The notes below the pieces were generated by a model, which saw only the letters and a list, made by a program, of their open reading frames with translations, had not been told where the DNA came from and searched no databases. 64,000 bases of DNA, from the NCBI RefSeq assembly GCF_017696015.1, contig NZ_JAAORL010000001.1:868001-932000 (forward strand). Reading direction: 5' to 3'. The position numbers were made by a program, and so were the translations under genes. This stretch comes from Prochlorococcus marinus CUG1415 (GTDB lineage Bacteria > Cyanobacteriota > Cyanobacteriia > PCC-6307 > Cyanobiaceae). Below are positions 1 to 10,535 of this stretch, one piece after another. Numbering within the stretch: position 1 is the stretch's first letter; each line of letters opens with the position of its first letter.

Positions 1-600
1 AAAGATCCAAACGTTTTTATAGGACATAGTGATGATTTTGCTTCGATATATGAAGTAATACATAGAAGGTTTAAAAAATGGTCAAGCTTTAAAAAAAGCG
101 GAGGGGATTTTTCAATATTAAATGATAAAACGAATAGTAAATTAGACAATGAACTTCTATCAGATTGGCCTGATTTAATAATGATTGATGGAGGAAAAGG
201 ACAGTTAAATGCAGCTATTAAAGCATTAAAAGAATTAAATCTTGAGGAAGAAGTAACTATATGTTCATTGGCAAAAAAAAATGAAGAAATATTTATTCCA
301 GGATTTACTAAGTCTCTTGATACTGATGAAAATCAAAAAGGAGTTCTTCTATTAAGAAGAGTAAGAGATGAAGCACATAGATTTGCATTATCTTTTCATA
401 GAGACAAAAGATCTAAAAGAATGAATAGATCTCAATTGTCCCAAATCAGTGGATTAGGACCATCAAGAATAAGAGAATTGCTTGAGCATTTTAAATCAAT
501 AGACGCGATAAGAATAGCTAGTAAAGAGGATTTATCAAAAGTTAAAGGACTTGGAAAAAATTCAGTAAATGATATATATGAATATTTTAACGAGTTATAA
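1..600 (+). CDS. uvrC: UvrABC excinuclease subunit C, C-terminal part (partial)
   Basis: This is the last 199 residues of UvrC, the subunit of the UvrABC nucleotide-excision-repair complex that makes both incisions. The frame is open from base 1, so the start lies left of the window. The visible part carries the RNase H-like nuclease region with the motif MIDGGKGQLN and, near the end, a tandem helix-hairpin-helix DNA-binding region (SGLGPSRIRELL and KGLGKNSVNDIY). The C-terminus looks intact. The next gene starts about 90 bp downstream on the same strand. Confidence 0.95.
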   Translation, partial: KDPNVFIGHSDDFASIYEVIHRRFKKWSSFKKSGGDFSILNDKTNSKLDNELLSDWPDLIMIDGGKGQLNAAIKALKELNLEEEVTICSLAKKNEEIFIPGFTKSLDTDENQKGVLLLRRVRDEAHRFALSFHRDKRSKRMNRSQLSQISGLGPSRIRELLEHFKSIDAIRIASKEDLSKVKGLGKNSVNDIYEYFNEL

Positions 601-688
601 ATATTAATTAATTTTTGAAAAATAGATTTCTTGATATTGTTAAATATAACTATATTAAAAATATATATTTTTAAATTAATCTAGTAAT

Positions 689-1255
689 TTGGCAGCTGAA
701 GCATATCTCTGGTTTAAATCACTTCACATTATTGGTGTAATCGTTTGGTTTGCGGGACTTTTTTATTTAGTAAGACTTTTTATATATCATGAAGAATCTA
801 AAAATATGGATAATGAATTAAAAATTGCCTTTAATAAACAATACACCTTGATGGAAAAAAGGCTGGCGAATATAATCACAACACCTGGGATGATATTAGC
901 CTTAAGTATGGCTATTTGCATGGTTATTATGCAACCAAGTTGGTTAAGTGAGAAGTGGTTGCAAATTAAAATTTCTTTTGTTTTGGGATTAGTAATTTAT
1001 CATTCTTTTTGTTATAAAATAATGTATTCATTGCAAAATGATACTTCAACAATTTCAGCAAAAAACCTTAGATTATTAAATGAATTGCCTACTTTATTAT
1101 TATTTATAATTGTACTTTTAGTTATTTTTAAAAATAATTTTCCAACTAGTGTTGCTACATGGAGCGTAGTTGGACTAATTATTTTCATGTTGGCTTCAAT
1201 ACAATTATATGCAAAGATTAGAAAGAAAAATGAGAATTCATTAAGTAATGAATAG
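689..1255 (+). CDS. hemJ: HemJ-type protoporphyrinogen IX oxidase
   Basis: This 188-residue integral membrane protein matches the HemJ/UPF0093 family, which oxidises protoporphyrinogen IX to protoporphyrin IX for heme and chlorophyll. The N-terminus has the family pattern LWFKSLHIIGVIVWFAGLFY, with a conserved His in the first membrane segment. About four hydrophobic segments are visible. The start must be TTG at 689, because an in-frame TAA lies only 12 bp upstream with no ATG or GTG between. It overlaps the next gene by 8 bp. It fits with chlH and acsF elsewhere in the window. Confidence 0.88.
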   Translation: MAAEAYLWFKSLHIIGVIVWFAGLFYLVRLFIYHEESKNMDNELKIAFNKQYTLMEKRLANIITTPGMILALSMAICMVIMQPSWLSEKWLQIKISFVLGLVIYHSFCYKIMYSLQNDTSTISAKNLRLLNELPTLLLFIIVLLVIFKNNFPTSVATWSVVGLIIFMLASIQLYAKIRKKNENSLSNE

Positions 1256-1895
1256 GGAAGACTTAGTAAAATTAACTTCCAATATTAATAAAAATAGTTG
1301 TCCTAAAAATATTAATTTTCACTGTCATACAAAATTTAGTGATGGAAGTTTAGATCCATATGAACTTTTAGAACAAGCTTATAAAAATAACTTGAAATTT
1401 TTATCCATAACCGATCATCATACAATTAAAGCTCATGAGTATATAAAAAAAAATAATATACTCAAAAATTATCCTAAAGATTCTTTTACATTAATTTCGG
1501 GAATAGAAATTAATTGTTTGATTTTAGGATGTTTAGTACATGTAATTGGATTGGGAATAGATATAAAAAGTAAATACCTAAATCCCTACATCCTTGGAGA
1601 ATCTCCAATAGGTAATGATTTAAATATTAAATCAGTCATAAAAGCAATAAATTTAGCTGGTGGTTTATCATTTCTTGCTCATCCAGCGAGATACAGGATT
1701 CCCTTTTATAAATTAATTCCAGAGGCCAAAATACAAGGTATTGATGGAATAGAGGTTTGGTACGATTATGAACTTAATGAAGTATGGAATCCTAGTTTAT
1801 TTGTATGTTCAGAAATAGATAAATTAGCAGATAAATATTCAATGCTAAAAACATGCGGAACAGATAGTCATGGACTTTCGCTATTAGGTAGATAA
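1248..1895 (+). CDS. PHP-domain metal-dependent phosphoesterase
   Basis: This 215-residue protein belongs to the PHP family (COG0613 type), trinuclear-metal phosphoesterases acting on nucleotides or small phosphates. The metal-binding motifs are visible: HCHTKFSDGS near residue 25, DHHT near residue 56, a later AHP, and CGTDSHG close to the end. It overlaps hemJ by 8 bp and ends 1 bp before the convergent cobN stop. The substrate cannot be told from sequence; nucleoside 3',5'-bisphosphate or an oligoribonucleotide are precedents in the family. Confidence 0.82.
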   Translation: MNREDLVKLTSNINKNSCPKNINFHCHTKFSDGSLDPYELLEQAYKNNLKFLSITDHHTIKAHEYIKKNNILKNYPKDSFTLISGIEINCLILGCLVHVIGLGIDIKSKYLNPYILGESPIGNDLNIKSVIKAINLAGGLSFLAHPARYRIPFYKLIPEAKIQGIDGIEVWYDYELNEVWNPSLFVCSEIDKLADKYSMLKTCGTDSHGLSLLGR

Positions 1896-1896
1896 T

Positions 1897-4800
1897 TCAG
1901 AATTCGTTTTTTTCAATTTTTGAATCAGTATTAATAATTATGTTCTTTAAATTTTCAATGACATCTGATGAACAATTATTCCACATTTTTCTATTGACAA
2001 TTTCAAGAAATCTTTGTGCAATATCTCTTAAAGCCCATGGATTATTCTCTAGAAAGAAATTCCTAAGATCCAGATCACATAACCATGATTTATAAACTTC
2101 CTCATAACACCAATCTGAGACTACTTCTGTAGAAGCATCAAAAGCATATAAGTAATCTAGTGTAGCTGAAAATTCAAACGCTCCTTTATAACCATTATCC
2201 TTCATTCCATTTATCCATTTAGGGTTAAGTATCCTTGATATAACAACTTTATTAATTTCATCCTGTAATTTTGAAATCTTGGATAATCCAAATTTTGATA
2301 AATCACCATGATACATTTCAGGAAATTTACCGCTCAATTTTTTTACTGCTGAAGATAATCCACCCTGAAACTGATAATAATCGTCAGAATCTAAAATATC
2401 ATGTTCCTTATTATCTTGGTTATGAACAACTAACTGCACATTTTTAAGTGCATTTTCTAATGATTTTTTATCCTCTATAGGTTCAAGATTATCACTGTAA
2501 ATCCACTTACTCCAATTAAGAAAAGATTCTCCAAAATCATCAATATTTTCCCAATTAGAATTAGAAATTAGTTCTTGCAGACCAGCTCCATATGAACCTG
2601 GCGCTGATCCAAATATACGATTAATTGAATCACCATCCCTTGATGCCCCAGCAAGAGGGTTAAATTTATCATCCTCATTAAGATTAGAAACAAGATTTAT
2701 TGCTTTAGAAGTTAATTTAACTAACTGTGGAAATGCATCTCTAAACATTCCCGAAATCCTTAAAGTAACATCAACCCTTGGTCTTTCGAGAACAGATAAA
2801 GGAATGATTTCTAGATCAACTACTCTTCTTGAAGGCCCATCCCAAATAGGCTGTACTCCTAATAAATATAGTATTTGACAAATGTCTTCACCACCATTTC
2901 TCATTGTGGATGTTGCCCATACAGATATTGCTATATTTTTTAAATCTTCTCCATTATCTTGTTTGTATAAATCAAGTATTTGTGAAGCAGACTGACAACC
3001 AACACTCCATGCTGATTCAGTTGGCAGTCCTCTCGAATCAATTGAAAAGAAATTTTTACCAGTGGGTAAAGTTTCAGTTTTACCTCTCGTAGGAGCTCCA
3101 GATGGACCGCTTTTTACATATTGTCCCTTTAATGAATTAATAAATGATAATTTCTCATTATATGAAGAATTAATGATTGGAATTAGAATCTCTTTTTTTA
3201 ATAATAAAAAATACTTATTGTGTTTTTTTTCATTAAAGAAATAGTCTATTATTTTCTGATTTTTATATTTTTCTAGATTTTTTATATTGGTATTCTTTTT
3301 GTAAAAAAACAAATATATTAAATACTTTGCTTGTTGTTCCAAAAAATCAATAGCCATTCTAAAGTTTAAAATATTTTTGTTGGAAAAAGTCAATAATATT
3401 TTTTTATCATTTTCACTTAACATTTGATCATATTGATTTGTCCAAGGATTAAAATCTAGTTTTAAATGTTTTGCTATATATTGAATAACACCAATTCGGT
3501 TCGTATTTGGTACTCTAGCAATACACAAGAATAAATTTATTTCATTAATGTCAGTCTGCCTATTGCCAAAAATATGCAAACCTGTCCTAATTTGAGATTC
3601 TTTAATTTTGCAAAGAAAGGAATCAATTTCTTCTATTTGATTATTTTTATTCTTTAAAGTAATTTCGCTAAAATCTTTTTTTATTAATTCAAAAATCGAA
3701 TTTTCTATTATTTCAATCCGATTAGAATTTAATAATTTTGCTTCAAAATATTCGTCTAAATAATTTTCTAATATTGAATATTTTCCATATAATTCTGACC
3801 TATCCAAAGGAGGGGTTAAATGATCAATAATTGTTGCAGCAGTTCTTCTTTTAGCTTGGGATCCTTCTCCAGGATCATTTACGATAAAGGGATATATGTT
3901 TGGTATTGCGGGACAAATAATATTTGGAAAACATTTATTGCTGAGACCTATAGATTTACCAGGTAACCATTCAACAGTCCCATGTTTACCAATATGACAC
4001 ATAGCATTTGCATTAAAAACTTTTTCAATCCAAAAATATTGTGCTAAATATCTATGGGGAGGTGGAAGATCGGGAGAATGAATATCTCTATCAGTGAAAG
4101 CGTCATAACCTCGTTGAGGTTGAATCAATAATGTTATTTTTCCAAATCTAATACCATTTATTGAGAAACCTTTATTATCTAAATCGATCGCATCAGATGG
4201 CTTACCCCAACGACTAACAATAATATTTTGGGGATCAATTTCTAAATAATTCCAATATTTTAAATATTCACTAAGTGGTAAGTAATCTAATGGTTTATTA
4301 TTTTGAGATTCAATATCATTAGTTCTAGTTTTTATAAGCATTGACATTAATTCCGAAGAATCTTGAGGATAATTACAAGATCCAAGGTCATAACCTTCTT
4401 CTTTTAACCAATTAAGAATATTTATTATTGAAGATGGTGTATTTAGACCAACGCCATTACCGATTCTTCCGTTCTTTACTGGATAATTACTTATTACTAA
4501 ACAAATTCTTTTATCAAAATTATTAAGATTCTGAAGTTTCACATAATTTGATGCAAATTTTGAAATCCATTTAATACCAACTTGATCAGCTTTATAACTA
4601 GTTATTTCAGTGTAAAGTGTATTTTTTTTTGAAATTATTTCTTTAAATGCTGAAGGACAGGTAGTAATTCTTCCATCAAATTCTGGAATAATTATTTGCA
4701 TTAATAAATCAGAGGAATTCATTCCAATGGATGAATTTAACCAATTTTTTCTTGATTTATTAGAAGAAAGAAGCTGTAAAATTGGGATATTAAGAGAAGT

Positions 4801-5634
4801 AAAAATATTTGTTGAACTTTCAATTAAATCATTATTTTTGATTTGAGATGAAGAAAATGAAGTTGTGGTAATTATTAGTTTAATATCTTGTTTTTTAAAA
4901 ATGTCTATTAATTTCTCTTGAATAATATGATCTTTTAGTGTTGAAATAAAAAATGTTTTAGGGGATAGTCCGCATTTTCTTAACTGCAAGTTAAGTTTTT
5001 CGTTTACTTCAATTTCATTAGCCAAAAAAAGTGACTTATAGGATATTATTCCTATCTTTTCACCTTTTTCAATTTTCCAATCATACAAATAAGGATCTGC
5101 ATAACAAGTAATATTCAAAAACTTATCAGGGATTAATGCTTCATCTAACTGCAGATAATTTAAACAATTAAGAAATTGTCTATAATTATCCAGACCTCCA
5201 GATCTTAGTAATTTAGAAATATTTAATGCAATATCATTATCTATACTACTTATTTCACATAAGGAAAATTCCTGGTCAAAGGTTCCTGATAGGATTACTA
5301 GCTTTCTTTCTTTGTTAACTGATTGCCAGTTTAAAAGTTGTTCAATTCCATAGTTCCATGTACCTTTATCTCCAAATAATCGAACTACGACAACTTTTGC
5401 ATAATTAATCGTTTTTAATAGATAGTTATCTATTTGAGCTGATGAATTTAAATTAGAAATTTCTAAAGCTCTTAGATTATTTTTTAATGAAGCAAATTCT
5501 TTTTCTAACAATAAGATTGATATTAGATTTAAATCTGCTTTGACACTAGTTATAAAAATAAAATCAGCTACTGGTTGCTCAATTAAATCATCCTTATTCT
5601 TTTCATTTCCTGCTATATTTAATATCCTGTGCAT
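1897..5634 (-). CDS. cobN: Cobaltochelatase subunit CobN
   Basis: This 1245-residue protein is the large subunit of the ATP-dependent aerobic-type cobaltochelatase that inserts cobalt into the corrin ring. It is homologous over its length to ChlH (49830-53840). The paired signature CHIGKHGTVEWLPG here corresponds to [13 protein letters not shown] in ChlH. The C-terminal GPSGAPTRG and GGEDICQILYLLGVQP regions are also CobN-like. Length is normal. With cobU and metH in the window it indicates synthesis and use of a cobalamin-type cofactor. The genes for the partner ATPase subunits are not here; cyanobacteria are generally thought to share ChlI/ChlD, which is established only in part. Confidence 0.92.
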   Translation of the reverse strand: MHRILNIAGNEKNKDDLIEQPVADFIFITSVKADLNLISILLLEKEFASLKNNLRALEISNLNSSAQIDNYLLKTINYAKVVVVRLFGDKGTWNYGIEQLLNWQSVNKERKLVILSGTFDQEFSLCEISSIDNDIALNISKLLRSGGLDNYRQFLNCLNYLQLDEALIPDKFLNITCYADPYLYDWKIEKGEKIGIISYKSLFLANEIEVNEKLNLQLRKCGLSPKTFFISTLKDHIIQEKLIDIFKKQDIKLIITTTSFSSSQIKNNDLIESSTNIFTSLNIPILQLLSSNKSRKNWLNSSIGMNSSDLLMQIIIPEFDGRITTCPSAFKEIISKKNTLYTEITSYKADQVGIKWISKFASNYVKLQNLNNFDKRICLVISNYPVKNGRIGNGVGLNTPSSIINILNWLKEEGYDLGSCNYPQDSSELMSMLIKTRTNDIESQNNKPLDYLPLSEYLKYWNYLEIDPQNIIVSRWGKPSDAIDLDNKGFSINGIRFGKITLLIQPQRGYDAFTDRDIHSPDLPPPHRYLAQYFWIEKVFNANAMCHIGKHGTVEWLPGKSIGLSNKCFPNIICPAIPNIYPFIVNDPGEGSQAKRRTAATIIDHLTPPLDRSELYGKYSILENYLDEYFEAKLLNSNRIEIIENSIFELIKKDFSEITLKNKNNQIEEIDSFLCKIKESQIRTGLHIFGNRQTDINEINLFLCIARVPNTNRIGVIQYIAKHLKLDFNPWTNQYDQMLSENDKKILLTFSNKNILNFRMAIDFLEQQAKYLIYLFFYKKNTNIKNLEKYKNQKIIDYFFNEKKHNKYFLLLKKEILIPIINSSYNEKLSFINSLKGQYVKSGPSGAPTRGKTETLPTGKNFFSIDSRGLPTESAWSVGCQSASQILDLYKQDNGEDLKNIAISVWATSTMRNGGEDICQILYLLGVQPIWDGPSRRVVDLEIIPLSVLERPRVDVTLRISGMFRDAFPQLVKLTSKAINLVSNLNEDDKFNPLAGASRDGDSINRIFGSAPGSYGAGLQELISNSNWENIDDFGESFLNWSKWIYSDNLEPIEDKKSLENALKNVQLVVHNQDNKEHDILDSDDYYQFQGGLSSAVKKLSGKFPEMYHGDLSKFGLSKISKLQDEINKVVISRILNPKWINGMKDNGYKGAFEFSATLDYLYAFDASTEVVSDWCYEEVYKSWLCDLDLRNFFLENNPWALRDIAQRFLEIVNRKMWNNCSSDVIENLKNIIINTDSKIEKNEF

Positions 5635-5706
5635 TTTTATATATAAATAAGGTTTAGAATAAGTAAGTAGGATAAAACAAGTTTACCTTAATTAATTAAA
5701 TTGAAT

Positions 5707-6621
5707 ATGCATGAATTTCTTCCATACGCCTGGTTCGAAGGTAAATGTATTCCATTTAAAGAAGCAAAAATATCAATAGCTACTCATGCACTACATTACG
5801 GTACTGCTGCATTTGGGGGAATGCGAGCGATACCTAACCCTACAAATAAAGAAGAATTCCTTTTGTTTAGAACTGAAAAACACATAAAAAGATTATCTCA
5901 AAGTGCAAAATTACTATTAACTGATATTTCTGAAGAATATATGTTTAAAGCCTTAGAAGAAGTTATAAAAAGAAACAAGCCAGAAAAACCTATTTATATA
6001 AGACCATTTGTATATACAAGCGATTTAGGTATAGCTCCAAGGTTACACAATATTGAAACAAATTTCTTTATTTATTGTATTGAACTAGGAGATTATCTAT
6101 CACCAGAGGGTGTTTCTTGTAGAATGAGTAGTTGGACTAGACAAGAAGATAGATCTCTCCCCTTGCGAGGAAAAATAAGTGGAGCATATATTACTAGTTC
6201 ATTAGCTAAAACAGAAGCTAGTTTATCGGGTTTTGATGAAGCCTTGCTATTAAATTCAAATGGTAAGGTAAGCGAAGCTAGTGGTATGAATTTATTTATT
6301 GTAAGAAATGGAGACTTAATCACTCCTGGTGTTGATCAAGATATCCTTGAGGGGATTACTAGAGCTAGTGTAATTGAATTAGCAAAATCATTTGGAATAA
6401 ATGTAATTGAAAGGCCTGTTGATAAAACAGAATTATTAATAGCAGATGAAGTTTTTCTAACTGGTACTGCAGCAAAAATTACACCAGTTAAAAAAATTGA
6501 ATCAACTGAATTAAATGTTAAAAGACCAATAATGAATAAATTAAAAAGTAAGCTTATAGAAATAACAGAAGGTCGTTCTCAAGACTATGATAATTGGGTA
6601 ACAAGAATTTCACTACAATAA
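5707..6621 (+). CDS. ilvE: Branched-chain amino acid aminotransferase
   Basis: This fold-type IV PLP aminotransferase transaminates the 2-oxoacids of valine, leucine and isoleucine with glutamate. Visible family features are ATHALHYGTAAFGGMR near the N-terminus, the PLP lysine in GKISGAY (about residue 156), and the cofactor-phosphate region around GKVSEASGMNLF. I prefer the ATG at 5707 (protein begins MHEFLPYAWF); a TTG at 5701 would add only two residues. It runs codirectionally into metH with 18 bp between them. Confidence 0.92.
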   Translation: MHEFLPYAWFEGKCIPFKEAKISIATHALHYGTAAFGGMRAIPNPTNKEEFLLFRTEKHIKRLSQSAKLLLTDISEEYMFKALEEVIKRNKPEKPIYIRPFVYTSDLGIAPRLHNIETNFFIYCIELGDYLSPEGVSCRMSSWTRQEDRSLPLRGKISGAYITSSLAKTEASLSGFDEALLLNSNGKVSEASGMNLFIVRNGDLITPGVDQDILEGITRASVIELAKSFGINVIERPVDKTELLIADEVFLTGTAAKITPVKKIESTELNVKRPIMNKLKSKLIEITEGRSQDYDNWVTRISLQ

Positions 6622-6639
6622 ATTGATTTTTACCTAACA

Positions 6640-9600
6640 ATGGAATCTTTCAGAGCCTATCTAAATAGAGATGAAAAACCATTAATTATTTTTGACGGAG
6701 GTACTGGAACATCTTTTCAGAACTTAAATCTTACTTCAGATGACTTTGGAGGAAAAGAATTAGAGGGATGTAATGAAAACCTTGTTTTATCATCGCCAAA
6801 GGTGGTTGAAAAGGTTCATAATTCATTTTTAGAAGCAGGTTGTCATATTATAGAAACTAATACATTTGGAGCCTCATCAATAGTTCTTGATGAATATGAT
6901 ATTGCAGATAAGGCTTATGAGATAAATAAAAATGCGGCATTATTAGCAAAAAAAGCTGCCACCAAATACTCATCAGTTGATAAACCAAGGTTTGTTGCCG
7001 GTTCAATTGGACCAACAACTAAATTACCCACCTTAGGACATATAGATTTTGATGAATTAAAGCAATCATATAAAGAACAAATTTATGGTCTTATAGATGG
7101 AGGAGTTGATCTTCTTTTGATTGAAACTTGTCAGGATGTTTTACAAATTAAATCTGCCTTATTAGCATCAAAAGAAATTCTTGAAAGTAAAAATATAGAT
7201 ATACCTTTAATGGTATCTATAACAATGGAAACAACAGGTACTATGCTTGTTGGATCTGATATTGCATCTGCACTAACAATATTAGAGCCGTTTAATATAG
7301 ATATCCTTGGACTTAATTGTGCAACTGGTCCAGAGCAAATGAAAGAACATATTAAATATTTGTCTGAAAATTCTCCCTTCGCTATAAGCTGTATTCCCAA
7401 TGCAGGTCTTCCAGAAAATATTGGTGGTGTAGCTCACTACAGATTAACGCCAATAGAATTAAAGATGCAGTTAATGAATTTTATATATGACTTTAATATT
7501 CAATTAATAGGTGGATGTTGTGGGACAACACCTGAACATATAAAATATCTTTCTTCAATAATCGATGAAATTATCGATAATGAAAGAACTAACAACAATG
7601 GTAAAAATAAATCGTGCGGTTTTATTCCTTCTGCATCATCAATATATAATTCTGTGCCATACAAACAAGACAACTCAATTTTGATAGTAGGAGAAAGATT
7701 AAATGCAAGTGGATCTAAAAAGGTAAGAGAGTTATTAAATAACGACGATTGGGATGGCTTAGTTGCAATTGCGAAGAAACAACAAAAAGAAAATGCACAC
7801 GTTCTTGATGTAAATGTCGATTATGTGGGAAGAGACGGAGTGAAAGATATGAAAGAAATAACTTCAAGACTAGTTACCAATATAAATTTACCATTAATGA
7901 TCGACTCTACAGATGCTGACAAAATGGAAAGTGGATTAAAGTCAGCGGGCGGTAAATGTATTATAAATTCCACCAATTACGAAGACGGTGATGAAAGGTT
8001 TGATCAAGTTCTTAATTTGGCCTTAGGTTATGGTTCAGGGCTTGTTGTAGGAACTATTGATGAAGATGGAATGGCTAGGAATTCAGATAAAAAATATAAC
8101 ATTGTTAAAAGAGCGATTAATAGAACCAGAGAATGTGGTTTATCAGATTATGAGCTCTTTTTTGATCCATTAGCACTACCAATATCAACTGGGATAGAAG
8201 AAGATAGATTAAATGCCAAAGAGACAATTAGTGCTATCTCTAAAATTCGTGAAAATTTTCCAGAAATACATATTATATTAGGGATTTCGAACATAAGTTT
8301 TGGTCTATCACCATTATCTAGAATTAATTTAAATTCAATATTTTTAGATGAGTGCATTAATGCAGGATTGGATTCTGCTATCATCGCCCCAAATAAAATT
8401 TTGCCATTATCAAAAATTCCCGAAGAAACTAAAAAGCTTTGCTTGGATTTGATATATGACAAAAGAGAATTTAAAGATGATATTTGTACTTATGATCCAT
8501 TAGTGGAACTAACAAAGGCTTTTCAAGATTTATCTATTCAGGATTTCAAAAAAGCATCTTCGGAAAATAAAAATTTAACTCTGGAAGAAAGTTTAAAAAA
8601 TCATATTATTGATGGAGAAAAAATTGGTTTAGAGGATCAATTAAATAAAGCGTTAAAAAAATATAAACCTCTTGAAATAATAAATACATTTTTACTAGAT
8701 GGGATGAAAGTTGTAGGCGATTTATTTGGCTCGGGTCAAATGCAATTGCCATTCGTACTACAATCTGCTGAAACAATGAAATTTGCTGTTTCAATTTTAG
8801 AACCATATATGGAAACTGTAGATGAAAATAGATCTAATGGAAAACTCTTAATTGCCACTGTCAAAGGCGATGTTCATGATATTGGAAAAAATTTGGTTGA
8901 TATAATACTTACAAATAACGGTTATGACGTAATAAATCTTGGAATAAAGCAAGATGTCTCTGCAATTATAGATGCACAAAAGAAGCACAATGCAGATTGC
9001 ATCGCTATGAGCGGATTACTTGTAAAGTCAACTGCATTTATGAAAGATAATTTAGAGGCTTTTAACAATGAAGATATTAGTGTACCTGTCATATTAGGAG
9101 GCGCAGCGTTAACGCCAAAATTTGTAAATGAAGACTGCAGCAAAATATATAAAGGAAAAATATTGTACGGAAAAGATGCATTCACTGATCTAAAATTTAT
9201 GAATGAATATATGGATAATAAAAAAAAGGGAAACTGGTCAAATACAAAGGGATTTATTAATAATGAGGGTATAGATATTAATTTAGCTTCATCAAAAACC
9301 AACTCTGAAGTGGTTAATAAATCAAAGTCCATAAGCAATGAGACTTATAAATTAAATTTAAAAGAAAATTTTATAAGATCTAAATTTATAAATGAAGAAG
9401 AACCCATTAAACCTCCTTTTTTGGGAACGAAAGTCATAAATGATGTCAATATAGATTTGAATAAGTTAATTTTTTATTTAGATAAAAAAGCTCTATTTAG
9501 TGGTCAATGGCAAATAAAAAAAGGGAAAAACCAAAGCGTAGAAGAATACAATAACTATTTGGATTCATATGCTAATCCATTGTTAGATAAATGGTTAGAG

Positions 9601-10206
9601 ACAATTGTAGATAAAAAACTTATTTCACCCAAAGCAGTTTATGGATATTTCAGATGTGGTAGAAAAGATAATAGTATTTTTTTATTTGATGATAAATCAT
9701 TAAATAAAATTTCCCAATTCAATTTTCCAAGACAAAAATCTGGCAATAATCTTTGCATAGCTGATTTCTATTGTGATTTAAAAAATGATAAACCAATAGA
9801 TATATTTCCTATGCAGGCAGTAACAATGGGTGAAATTGCTAGTGAATATTCTCAAAAATTATTTAAAGAAGATAAATATAGCGATTATTTATTATTCCAT
9901 GGACTTACAGTGCAATTAGCAGAAGCTCTGGCTGAGTATATTCATGCATTAATTCGTATTGAATGTGGGTTTAGAATTGAAGAGCCAGACAAAAATAGAG
10001 AAATACTTGCTCAAAAATATAGAGGAGCTAGATTTTCATTTGGATATCCTGCATGTCCAAAAGTATCTGATTCAAACATACAATTATCATTATTGGATGC
10101 AAAAAGAATTAACTTGACCATGGATGAATCTGAACAACTTCATCCAGAACAAAGTACTACAGCTATCATTTCACTACACTCAAAAGCTAAATATTTCAGC
10201 GCTTAA
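6640..10206 (+). CDS. metH: Cobalamin-dependent methionine synthase
   Basis: This 1188-residue four-module MetH transfers a methyl group from methyl-tetrahydrofolate to homocysteine through cobalamin. The homocysteine-binding barrel (about residues 1-320) has the zinc cysteines C227, C293 and C294 (GGCCGT). A pterin-binding barrel (about 350-600) follows, then the B12 cap and Rossmann domain with the cobalt-ligand motif DVHDIG (His746). The C-terminal activation domain carries the family RIE and GYPACP signatures. No B12 riboswitch is visible; only 18 bp separate it from ilvE. Family length is normal. Confidence 0.96.
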   Translation: MESFRAYLNRDEKPLIIFDGGTGTSFQNLNLTSDDFGGKELEGCNENLVLSSPKVVEKVHNSFLEAGCHIIETNTFGASSIVLDEYDIADKAYEINKNAALLAKKAATKYSSVDKPRFVAGSIGPTTKLPTLGHIDFDELKQSYKEQIYGLIDGGVDLLLIETCQDVLQIKSALLASKEILESKNIDIPLMVSITMETTGTMLVGSDIASALTILEPFNIDILGLNCATGPEQMKEHIKYLSENSPFAISCIPNAGLPENIGGVAHYRLTPIELKMQLMNFIYDFNIQLIGGCCGTTPEHIKYLSSIIDEIIDNERTNNNGKNKSCGFIPSASSIYNSVPYKQDNSILIVGERLNASGSKKVRELLNNDDWDGLVAIAKKQQKENAHVLDVNVDYVGRDGVKDMKEITSRLVTNINLPLMIDSTDADKMESGLKSAGGKCIINSTNYEDGDERFDQVLNLALGYGSGLVVGTIDEDGMARNSDKKYNIVKRAINRTRECGLSDYELFFDPLALPISTGIEEDRLNAKETISAISKIRENFPEIHIILGISNISFGLSPLSRINLNSIFLDECINAGLDSAIIAPNKILPLSKIPEETKKLCLDLIYDKREFKDDICTYDPLVELTKAFQDLSIQDFKKASSENKNLTLEESLKNHIIDGEKIGLEDQLNKALKKYKPLEIINTFLLDGMKVVGDLFGSGQMQLPFVLQSAETMKFAVSILEPYMETVDENRSNGKLLIATVKGDVHDIGKNLVDIILTNNGYDVINLGIKQDVSAIIDAQKKHNADCIAMSGLLVKSTAFMKDNLEAFNNEDISVPVILGGAALTPKFVNEDCSKIYKGKILYGKDAFTDLKFMNEYMDNKKKGNWSNTKGFINNEGIDINLASSKTNSEVVNKSKSISNETYKLNLKENFIRSKFINEEEPIKPPFLGTKVINDVNIDLNKLIFYLDKKALFSGQWQIKKGKNQSVEEYNNYLDSYANPLLDKWLETIVDKKLISPKAVYGYFRCGRKDNSIFLFDDKSLNKISQFNFPRQKSGNNLCIADFYCDLKNDKPIDIFPMQAVTMGEIASEYSQKLFKEDKYSDYLLFHGLTVQLAEALAEYIHALIRIECGFRIEEPDKNREILAQKYRGARFSFGYPACPKVSDSNIQLSLLDAKRINLTMDESEQLHPEQSTTAIISLHSKAKYFSA

Positions 10207-10215
10207 GCTAAATCT

Positions 10216-10434
10216 TTAGTTGTTTTCTAGATATTCAATAATTTCTTGCTGAAGTTCTTCCATTGTTTCATTATCACCCAGATCAAGTCCCTCACCTGCT
10301 GCATCTTGCGTTAATTCAAGATAGTATGAAGCACCATCACTAGATAAAAATTCTAATGCGGAAGTTTCTTCACTATCTTTAAAAGCATCATAAAGAGCTT
10401 TAAATGCTATGTTTTCAGTAAAGTCCCAATCCAT
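10216..10434 (-). CDS. Small acidic conserved hypothetical protein
   Basis: This 72-residue, strongly acidic protein begins MDWDFTENIAFKALYDAF and ends in a Glu-rich helix (MEELQQEIIEYLENN). It has no signal peptide or membrane segment and I recognise no named domain. It converges on metH with a 9 bp gap and is divergent from the DUF2237 gene across about 100 bp. Clean codon use and a good ATG start suggest a real gene. Confidence 0.75.
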   Translation of the reverse strand: MDWDFTENIAFKALYDAFKDSEETSALEFLSSDGASYYLELTQDAAGEGLDLGDNETMEELQQEIIEYLENN

Positions 10435-10535
10435 AATGAAAAAAACCTTATTAGAATTATTACCTCCTCACCCCCCATACTCGTCAACCTTTTTTTAAGA
10501 AATGTTGGTGTTTTATTATTATTTAAAAAAAATCT

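Noticed and set aside
6622-6639. Cobalamin riboswitch before metH
   Set aside because: Only 18 bp separate ilvE and metH, and no B12-box-like sequence is visible before metH, cobN or cobU.
8922-9338. Long antisense open frame inside metH
   Set aside because: It is a shadow of the metH coding frame; composition and lack of any domain give no support.
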